This document shows, one piece after another, positions 1 to 5,152 of a stretch of DNA of 5,152 nucleotides. The stretch lies in contig JAUIJG010000381.1 in the NCBI GenBank assembly GCA_030431355.1, positions 1 through 5,152 of the forward strand, read 5' to 3'. Positions within the stretch are counted from its first letter, which is position 1. The number at the start of each line of letters is the position of its first letter. Made by a program: the position numbers and the translations under genes. This DNA is from a bacterium. Its GTDB lineage: Bacteria; Cyanobacteriota; Vampirovibrionia; Obscuribacterales; Obscuribacteraceae. The notes under the pieces were generated by a model. It ran no database searches. It worked only from the letters and a program-made list of their open reading frames with translations, and had not been told where the DNA came from.

Positions 1-533
1 CCCATAACGAATTGATCTACGACCTGGCCAGGTTTGAATATGCCCAGGTCTTTGCCTTTGACGAAGTAGGGCTACCGGCAATCTCTCTGGAGGTTCTGGA
101 GCGACAAGATTTTAATCAGGTGTCTTTTAAAACGCAACCATATATGGTTCTGCTATCTCTCTCTTACCCCCTGGATGATTTTTCCATTGCCCTCAAAAAA
201 GGTGGCAGCTCAACAAGGGAGGCCGCTACCCAGAGAGAGATGTCTTCTGTGTCGACTGGAACAGGAGAGGATACGACGCAATTGCCTGAGCCGCAGCCGA
301 TTAAGGTGGTGGTGCATCGCCATGGGAACCGCATTTATTTTAAACGGCTGAATGAATTCTCTTTCGAATTTCTGGGGCTGCTTTCCGACGGAAACAGTTT
401 GGCGGAGGCGGTTTCAGAGTTGATAGAAAAGCATCCGAAATTGCAAGACGATCTTCCAACTTTCTCTTCAATGGTGAAGGAAGACTGTGCCAGCTGGGTT
501 CGCCTCGGTTGGCTATGTCCTAGTGGGACGTAG
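1..533 (+). CDS. HvfC/BufC-like (DUF2063) MNIO-partner protein, C-terminal part, 5' truncated by window edge
   Basis: The reading frame (codons from position 3) is open to the left edge and ends at TAG 531-533, giving 176 visible residues. A TTG at 12-14 is a possible start, but the similarity begins before it, so I treat the gene as truncated by the window. The motif YDLARFEYAQVFAFDE (visible residues 6-21) resembles the hinge after the N-terminal DUF2063 domain of HvfC/BufC proteins. A hydrophilic Ser/Thr linker (about 64-95) follows. The C-terminal module (about 99-171) has a short beta pair around KVVVHRHGNRIYFKRL, then helices with LLSDGNSLAEAV and a final SWVRLGWL. This matches the family's usual ending. 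HvfC/BufC proteins assist DUF692/MNIO enzymes that modify Cys-rich precursor peptides (bufferins, Hvf-type peptides) linked to copper stress. The family call rests on remembered motif patterns, not a search. The enzyme and precursor genes would lie upstream. The 3' end overlaps the convergent TPR gene by 14 bp. Confidence 0.6.
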   Translation, partial: HNELIYDLARFEYAQVFAFDEVGLPAISLEVLERQDFNQVSFKTQPYMVLLSLSYPLDDFSIALKKGGSSTREAATQREMSSVSTGTGEDTTQLPEPQPIKVVVHRHGNRIYFKRLNEFSFEFLGLLSDGNSLAEAVSELIEKHPKLQDDLPTFSSMVKEDCASWVRLGWLCPSGT

Positions 534-3500
534 GTTTGTTAAGGGATGATATCGGAACGGTGAGATGTACATTGCCCGCACTCCCGGCGGCGCCTGTTGC
601 GCCGGCCTTGCCCGATAGCTCCGGTATGAACACATCCGCGGCCGGGCTCAGTCTGGTGCCGGGTACCTTGATATAGCCCTCCATGACGGAGTGGGCTGCT
701 AGTTTTTTCTTAGGAAACTTGATAGGCACTAACTGATCTTCGTTGCCGGCAATTCTTATTACTGCCTTTTTAGAGCTTGGTATCATCAAGTCGGTGCTCT
801 GTTCATTTCTCAGCCTGACTTTCAGCTTTATATCTTTTCTGGCCGCTTTCACGCCCAGGAGTTCCAGGTGCACCCGCTCTCTTCCATTGGCGTTGCCCAT
901 ATTGGGTGCGCCGGAAGGGATTGCTCCGCGCAAGGGGGCTGAATGGTCGATGGCGGAGACCAGGGGGTTATGGACTGACTGCTGTCCCTGGGGATTTTCC
1001 AGCTCCGCTTCCACCGTCTCCGTTATCTCTTCATTAGCCTCTTCGGAAGTAGGGGCCGCAGTCTCCCCGGTATTACCGGCCTTAAGCTCTTTCAGCTCTT
1101 GTTTCGCCTGGGAGAGCTGGGACTGAAGCTGTCTGTTCTGAATCTCCAGGTCATTTAGTTTTTGATTCTGGCTCTGGAGGGTGGGTTGACTGTTGGCCGT
1201 GCTCTTCTGAATCGGTGGCGCAAGCGGTGGCAAGCTCTCGCTGTTGCGCACCACTGATGGTGCGGTGCTGGGGCTCGAAGCGCTTGTGGTTGTAGCGGCA
1301 GCGCTTAAACTCGCAGCATTAGCCGAGATTCCCCTGAGGGTGCTCGATATTTTTTCCGGTGTAATGGAAGGGGCAAGATTTTTGACGCGCGGATCATTCA
1401 TTAATGATTGTCCGGCATTAATTGCCATGGCTTGCCAGGATTGGGCATCACCGGTCGACCCGGAGGTCAAACTGCCGGCGGCGCTTTCTGCGAGACTTGA
1501 ACCGGAAGCGGTTGTGCTAGAGGCTGATATAGAGGAGGTTCCTGAAGTCCCGGATGTTTTTGCTAAAAGGGCTTTCACATCATCGGACTTGATCAGTTTG
1601 CTCGTGTCGATACTGGGAACGGAAGAATCTATATCCGGGAGATTAGGGATCGATGTTGCCGATGAGGAGGCTGATGACGTGACGCCTAACCTGTCCAGAA
1701 CCTGATCTTCGTCAGCCTTCAGTACTTTTTTCTGGGCAAGCATCAAATTTCTGAGAGAACCGAGGAATCCGGTCATGTTCTGCACCGGGTCTGCTGTTGG
1801 TACTTTGCTGGCGGCAGGATAAGCTCCGTTTTTATATGGACCCGGCAGATATGGCAGGGCCGGACCTTCTCCTCTGTACTGCGGGACCCCCAGCGGTAGA
1901 GCAGTAGCTTTCAGAGCGGTGCTCTCTGCTGCTCCTCCGGAGTTTGGCGGTGATATCATATTTAATGCTTTTACACGGCCGGCTGCGATCACATTTTTCG
2001 GATCCAGGCTCAATATATGTAGATAGGCGCTACGAGCTCCGCTCAAGTCTCCCAGCTTTTCAAGCATCTGGGCTTGAAATAGTTGAAATCGAATATCTCC
2101 CGGGCTCAGTCTTACAGCCTGGCTCGCCTTGTCGAAGGCTTCTCTAAAAGCCCCGTGACTTTCCAGGTTTTTGCCTGCATCGTAAGCTCTCTGGGCTTCC
2201 TGTCTGGCCAGAGCTAACTTAAAGCTCTGTCTTGCCGCCGGTAAATTGGGGTGATTCGGGTCAATCTTCACCACGGTGCGATATTCCGCCTGGGCTTCAT
2301 TCAGCTCTCCGGCAAGCTGATACGCTCTTGCCAGACCGAGATGGGAATTGGCATCATTAGGCCTCATGGCCACCTGTCTTTGCCAGAGGTCGACCAGATT
2401 GTCCCGAGCTAATTTGTCCGTGGGATCTTGCACCAGGGCACGGGTCAAGTCTGCGTTTGCTCCCACCACGTCGGTTAGTTTGTAGCGGGTGATGCCCAGT
2501 TGACGCATGGCAACGCTTGACTGGGGCGACAGATCCAGGGCTTTCTGATACTTCGACTTTGCAGTTTTGAACTTTCCTTCTCTGAATGCGATGTTGCCCA
2601 GCCCTATCTCTGCTTCGGCGCTCGGTTTCAGCAAACCGGCCTGGGTATACTCCACCCTTGCCTGATCATAGCGACCCTGGGTGAAGAGCTTTCGCGCTTC
2701 TGTTAAACGACTGTTGCTGTTTAGAGGATCGACTCCCTGGTGTCTGAGGGCCTGGTTGAGCAGACTTTTGGATTCCGGGGACGAAGGGGCATAGCTGAGC
2801 GCTGTCCTCGCCTGTCTGGCTGCTTCCTCATAGTTGTCTTTTCTCAGATAATACTTGGCTCTGTCATTGGATACTTTTTCCACTGCTCTTGTGAAGGCTG
2901 CGTCTTTTCTATGGGTGCCGGCGTTCTTTATAAGCAATTCCTGGGCATCTTTAAGGTGTCCCTGAGCAGCCAGGGCTTCCGCTCGGCTAACCACGTGACC
3001 TGAGACAGAGTTCTTTGCCGGGGCTGGAAATCTCTGGAAATGGGGACTGAATCTTCTCGAATTGAGGCTGGACGAACTGGCTGGCACTGCCGACGGAGGA
3101 GGCGGTGGCACTTCGCTGGCCATGGAAGTCGGTAGAAGGCTGGGGGCAACCGGTGGCGGAGGAGGAACCAGCTCAAGTTTGCCGCTTCTTTTGGAGGAAG
3201 AGGAGGTGTTGCCGGAAGCTGGATCAATCTCATAGCTGCTCGAGTGAGAGGAGCTGTCAGGTTGGGATTGGTAATAAGTGGAGCTGGGTTTCGCTATTCG
3301 GCCGCCCATGGCGTCATAGTCATACCGTCTCGGTATTCTGGTGGGTGGAACAATTATCTTTTTGGCGTGTTTGAAGTCCGCCGCTCGGGCGTCTTGAGCG
3401 GGCATTACCGTCGCAACCGGCGCTGCCAGGCACCCGACCATGGCCAGGGTGAAGGCTCTTCTTACAAAACTATATGGATTTTTTTCTTTGCCGGACATCA

Positions 3501-3561
3501 GGTAGGGCACACTTGTACGGTTATTGCTGCTTCCAACGCCATTTTTCAGACTTTCGTCCAA
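520..3561 (-). CDS. Exported TPR-repeat protein with Pro/Ser-rich linkers, coiled coil and C-terminal beta-rich domain
   Basis: This is a 1013-residue protein if it starts at TTG 3559-3561, chosen because AAGGAGAGG lies 8 nt upstream. The frame extends to a TTG at 3636, and an ATG at 3498 is an alternative, but neither has a visible ribosome site. Domains in order: a long polar N-region (1-35); a signal peptide core with a likely cut after DARA (about residue 60); a Tyr/Ser-rich stretch; two VPPPPP motifs (about 132-156); about eight TPR-like units (about 188-535), with typical pairs such as GNIAFREGKFKTAKSKYQKA and ARAYQLAGELNEAQAEYR ending in DP or SP; a Ser/Thr/Ala-rich linker (about 625-775); a Gln/Leu-rich coiled coil (about 796-828); an acidic stretch (about 838-855); and a beta-rich domain (about 892-1010) interrupted by five Gly-X-Y triplets. 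TPRs bind proteins, so an envelope or periplasmic scaffold role is inferred. I do not recognise a named family for the whole protein. No lipobox or transmembrane anchor is visible beyond the signal peptide. Confidence 0.88.
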   Translation of the reverse strand: MDESLKNGVGSSNNRTSVPYLMSGKEKNPYSFVRRAFTLAMVGCLAAPVATVMPAQDARAADFKHAKKIIVPPTRIPRRYDYDAMGGRIAKPSSTYYQSQPDSSSHSSSYEIDPASGNTSSSSKRSGKLELVPPPPPVAPSLLPTSMASEVPPPPPSAVPASSSSLNSRRFSPHFQRFPAPAKNSVSGHVVSRAEALAAQGHLKDAQELLIKNAGTHRKDAAFTRAVEKVSNDRAKYYLRKDNYEEAARQARTALSYAPSSPESKSLLNQALRHQGVDPLNSNSRLTEARKLFTQGRYDQARVEYTQAGLLKPSAEAEIGLGNIAFREGKFKTAKSKYQKALDLSPQSSVAMRQLGITRYKLTDVVGANADLTRALVQDPTDKLARDNLVDLWQRQVAMRPNDANSHLGLARAYQLAGELNEAQAEYRTVVKIDPNHPNLPAARQSFKLALARQEAQRAYDAGKNLESHGAFREAFDKASQAVRLSPGDIRFQLFQAQMLEKLGDLSGARSAYLHILSLDPKNVIAAGRVKALNMISPPNSGGAAESTALKATALPLGVPQYRGEGPALPYLPGPYKNGAYPAASKVPTADPVQNMTGFLGSLRNLMLAQKKVLKADEDQVLDRLGVTSSASSSATSIPNLPDIDSSVPSIDTSKLIKSDDVKALLAKTSGTSGTSSISASSTTASGSSLAESAAGSLTSGSTGDAQSWQAMAINAGQSLMNDPRVKNLAPSITPEKISSTLRGISANAASLSAAATTTSASSPSTAPSVVRNSESLPPLAPPIQKSTANSQPTLQSQNQKLNDLEIQNRQLQSQLSQAKQELKELKAGNTGETAAPTSEEANEEITETVEAELENPQGQQSVHNPLVSAIDHSAPLRGAIPSGAPNMGNANGRERVHLELLGVKAARKDIKLKVRLRNEQSTDLMIPSSKKAVIRIAGNEDQLVPIKFPKKKLAAHSVMEGYIKVPGTRLSPAADVFIPELSGKAGATGAAGSAGNVHLTVPISSLNKPTSH

Positions 3562-3569
3562 TTCTAGAA

Positions 3570-3578
3570 CCTCTCCTT
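3570..3578 (-). promoter_or_regulatory. Strong Shine-Dalgarno site fixing a TTG start for the TPR gene
   Basis: On the minus strand this reads AAGGAGAGG, followed by an 8-nt spacer and TTG at 3559-3561, in frame with the TPR protein. It is the only good ribosome site near any of the three candidate starts (TTG 3636, TTG 3561, ATG 3498). The ATG at 3498 is preceded by pyrimidine-rich sequence (GTGCCCTACCTG). The site therefore decides the start and implies a signal peptide with an unusually long N-region. Confidence 0.65.
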
Positions 3579-3746
3579 GACATATCCAAGGGGGAAAGTA
3601 CGTGTTTCTTAAATCTCCGTGATATAAGCCCGGCAATTTAGATATTTTGGGCGGTTTGTCGAAGAATCCCGCTAGGTAAAGGCATTTGCCCCTCGTCAGG
3701 TCTTGCTGCCGGGGGTAAATTTGCTCAAAGTCCTAAGCCGATGCGC

Positions 3747-3772
3747 CTTTTACGTCACAATGTTTGTAAAAG
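3747..3772. promoter_or_regulatory. Perfect 7-bp inverted repeat, candidate operator
   Basis: CTTTTAC at 3747-3753 and GTAAAAG at 3766-3772 are exact reverse complements separated by 12 nt. The centre-to-centre spacing of 19 bp, about two helical turns, suits a dimeric repressor or activator. It covers the -35 region of the tentative plus-strand promoter for the adhE-like gene. The sequence does not match the Rex, FNR or full CRP consensus as I know them. Chance occurrence in AT-rich DNA is possible. Confidence 0.3.
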
Positions 3773-3782
3773 CTTATCTAAT
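3754..3782 (+). promoter_or_regulatory. Tentative promoter for the adhE-like gene
   Basis: GTCACA (3754-3759, 4 of 6 matches to TTGACA) and TCTAAT (3777-3782, 5 of 6 to TATAAT) are separated by 17 nt. Transcription would begin near 3789 and leave a leader of roughly 118 nt. Only one consensus type was considered and the match is modest, so this is a candidate only. It overlaps the 3747-3772 inverted repeat. Confidence 0.25.
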
Positions 3783-3800
3783 AAAGACCACAAAATTAAC

Positions 3801-3828
3801 ATTATGACCTAAACTTGTTGGGCGTCAG
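3801..3828 (-). promoter_or_regulatory. Tentative promoter for the TPR gene
   Basis: On the minus strand, CTGACG (3823-3828, 4 of 6 to TTGACA) and CATAAT (3801-3806, 5 of 6 to TATAAT) are separated by 16 nt. A start near 3794 would give a leader of about 230 nt before TTG 3561, which is long, so a closer promoter may exist. This is weak evidence from consensus matching alone. Confidence 0.22.
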
Positions 3829-3888
3829 AGTGTGATAACTCCGCGGTCGCAGCCGGTTTGTTTTTGTGGCTGGTGTTTAATAGTTGTT

Positions 3889-3893
3889 AGAGG
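3889..3893 (+). promoter_or_regulatory. Weak ribosome site for the adhE-like gene
   Basis: AGAGG lies 13 nt before ATG 3907, further away than is usual (5-9 nt). The start itself is well supported. A TAA stop sits in frame directly before the ATG (TAAATG at 3904-3909), and the N-terminal residues align with those of AdhE. The poor spacing may mean modest translation or control at initiation. Confidence 0.35.
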
Positions 3894-3906
3894 TCTTATT
3901 CGATAA

Positions 3907-5152
3907 ATGGTTGTCTCGGTCAAGAGTAATGATTCCGCGGTAGATGAGCGAGCCAATAATCTCGTCAGGCAGGCCCGTTTAGCTGCGGCTGTTTTTACTC
4001 AGTATTCCCAGGAGCAAGTGGACAAAATCGTCAAGGCGATGACCATTGCTGCCATAGAAAACGCTGCTCTTCTTGCTTATATGGCCCATGAAGAGACTCG
4101 AATGGGAGTGACCGAGGATAAAATTCTCAAGAACTATGTGGCATCTGAGTTCTTTTACAACCAGATCAAGCACAAAAAGACCGTCGGAGTGATTAATGAG
4201 CTCCCGGAATCCAATATGGTGGAAATCGCTGAGCCCATGGGGGTTATTCTCGCCCTGGCTCCGGTAACCAATCCTACTTCCACTGTGATATTCAAGAGTA
4301 TTGCCTGTGCCAAAACACGAAACTCTGTAATCTTTTCTCCTCATTTGATGGCCGCTAACTCCAGCAACATGGCGGCAAAGATAGTTTATGAGGCTGCTCT
4401 TGCTGCCGGCGCTCCCAAAGGGTTCATAACCTGGGTTGAAAAGTCTTCCCGGCTCCGTAAAGAGACTGAGAGGATGATGGTTCATCCAGAAGTGGATTTG
4501 ATCTTCGCCACCGGCGGCACCCAGATGGTCAAAGCCGCTTACAGTTCCGGCAAACCAGCTCTCGGGGTTGGTTCCGGAAATACACCTGTGTATGTTCATA
4601 AGAGTGCCAAGGTGGCTTCCACAGCCATGGACATCATTATTTCCAAGACTTTTGATAACGGAACCGAATGCCCCAGTGAGCAATCCCTGGTTATCGACCG
4701 GGAGGTGGCAGAGCCGCTTCTTGCTGAGTTTAAGAGGCTTGGATGCCATATCTGTACCGAAGATGAGGTTGAGAAAGTCAGCGCAGCGGTCATCGACCCC
4801 CGTACCGGTGGCATGAACTACCGTCTGGTCGGCCAGCCTGCCGCCAAAGTAGCGGAAGAAGCAGGTATTGATGTGGCTCCGGATACTAAAATCATTCTCT
4901 GTCCCATGGAAGGAGACATCAGGCACCATAAGCTGGCTGTGGAAAAGTTGATGCCGGTTCTTGGTTATGTTCTGGTCGACTCTGTTGACCAGGGTATAAA
5001 CCGGGCGCTGGACATCAACTACGCCGGTGGTACCGGTCACACTGCCGGAGTATTTAGCGAAGATGATGCGGTGGCGGAGCGATTTGCCGAAGCAATTAAC
5101 GCTGGTCGTATTCTCGTCAATAGTCCCACTTCAATTGGTGGATTGGGTGGTG
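3907..5152 (+). CDS. adhE: CoA-acylating aldehyde dehydrogenase, AdhE-type N-terminal domain, 3' truncated by window edge
   Basis: The frame runs from ATG 3907 to the right edge with no stop, giving 415 complete codons. It aligns along its length with the N-terminal half of E. coli AdhE as I recall it. Shared motifs are SQEQVDKI (about 34-41), TNPTST (121-126), FSPH, ATGGTQMVKAAYSSGKPA, the cofactor loop GSGNTP (222-227), and FDNGTECPSEQS with the catalytic Cys255, which corresponds to E. coli Cys246. GHTAG with His378 corresponds to E. coli His367, and NSPTSIGGLGG ends the visible part. This domain interconverts acetyl-CoA and acetaldehyde with NAD(H) through a thioester on the cysteine. In AdhE a fused C-terminal iron alcohol dehydrogenase then makes ethanol, and the protein forms spirosome filaments. 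Whether that second half is present cannot be seen. The alternative is a single-domain acetaldehyde or related acylating dehydrogenase. The gene is divergent from the TPR gene and the start is closed by an upstream in-frame stop. Confidence 0.87.
   Translation, partial: MVVSVKSNDSAVDERANNLVRQARLAAAVFTQYSQEQVDKIVKAMTIAAIENAALLAYMAHEETRMGVTEDKILKNYVASEFFYNQIKHKKTVGVINELPESNMVEIAEPMGVILALAPVTNPTSTVIFKSIACAKTRNSVIFSPHLMAANSSNMAAKIVYEAALAAGAPKGFITWVEKSSRLRKETERMMVHPEVDLIFATGGTQMVKAAYSSGKPALGVGSGNTPVYVHKSAKVASTAMDIIISKTFDNGTECPSEQSLVIDREVAEPLLAEFKRLGCHICTEDEVEKVSAAVIDPRTGGMNYRLVGQPAAKVAEEAGIDVAPDTKIILCPMEGDIRHHKLAVEKLMPVLGYVLVDSVDQGINRALDINYAGGTGHTAGVFSEDDAVAERFAEAINAGRILVNSPTSIGGLGG

Larger units (their letters stand above)
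3562..3906. other. Divergent intergenic region between the TPR gene and the adhE-like gene
   Basis: This stretch of 345 bp should carry the promoters and leaders of both flanking genes. I see no tRNA, rRNA or recognised riboswitch, and no convincing additional gene. Positions 3747-3906 are AT-richer than the coding regions. The part from about 3600 to 3746 would be the untranslated leader of the TPR gene. It contains only short self-complementary stretches, such as GGCATTTGCC near 3680, which are too weak to call a structure. Confidence 0.7.

Noticed and set aside
588..604. GC hairpin CGGCGC-CTGTT-GCGCCG as a terminator for the left gene
   Set aside because: The 6-bp stem lies about 55 nt past the stop but has no T-run on either side, and it is explained by the Gly/Ala codons of the Gly-X-Y triplets.
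743..1705. Plus-strand open frames of 127 and 153 codons (743-1126, 1244-1705)
   Set aside because: Both lie antisense within the low-complexity Ser/Thr/Ala and coiled-coil part of the TPR gene. The biased codons there leave the opposite frame open by chance.
3600..3746. Possible riboswitch or structured leader upstream of the TPR gene
   Set aside because: Only short, weak complementary stretches were found and no known aptamer core motif is recognisable.
3831..3839. Extended -10 like TGTGATAAC on the plus strand
   Set aside because: No acceptable -35 element sits at 16-18 nt; the nearest, TTGTTG at 3815-3820, has a 13-nt spacer.
3841..3941. Direct repeat CCGCGGT at 3841-3847 and 3935-3941
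   Set aside because: It is only 7 bp, one copy lies inside the AdhE coding region, and there is no further symmetry or spacing that suggests a regulatory site.
3979..5040. Long 353-codon open frame on the minus strand
   Set aside because: It is antisense to the AdhE-type gene, whose plus-strand translation matches known motifs throughout. The minus-strand protein has no recognisable motif and is rich in His, Ser and Gly, as expected of a shadow frame.

Overview
The window is a bacterial chromosome segment of roughly balanced GC content. It is densely coded and holds three genes plus one divergent intergenic region. I see no RNA genes, mobile elements or CRISPR arrays. The organism cannot be named from the sequence alone. 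An exported TPR protein with Pro- and Ser-rich linkers and a bacterial-type fermentative aldehyde dehydrogenase would fit the non-photosynthetic relatives of cyanobacteria (Vampirovibrionia/Obscuribacterales) among other groups, but that is a guess.

Layout. (1) Positions 1-533, plus strand: the C-terminal part of a protein that resembles the HvfC/BufC (DUF2063) family. These proteins are partners of MNIO (DUF692) enzymes, which modify cysteine-rich metal-binding RiPP peptides. The N-terminus and the putative enzyme partner would lie to the left, outside the window. (2) Positions 520-3561, minus strand: a large exported protein. It has a signal peptide, Pro/Ser-rich linkers, about eight TPR-like repeats, a long Ser/Thr/Ala-rich spacer, a coiled coil and a C-terminal beta-rich domain. 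It converges on gene 1 and the two coding regions overlap by 14 bp. (3) Positions 3562-3906: a 345-bp divergent intergenic region with a perfect 7-bp inverted repeat and weak promoter-like sequences on both strands. (4) Position 3907 to the right edge, plus strand: the CoA-acylating aldehyde dehydrogenase domain of an AdhE-type enzyme, cut by the window end.

The three genes do not obviously form one pathway. Gene 1 suggests copper or heavy-metal handling by a modified peptide. Gene 2 is probably a cell-envelope scaffold. Gene 3 belongs to fermentative acetyl-CoA/acetaldehyde/ethanol metabolism. The best candidate for a lesser-known system is the possible MNIO/RiPP locus implied by the left-edge gene, but its core lies outside what can be read here.
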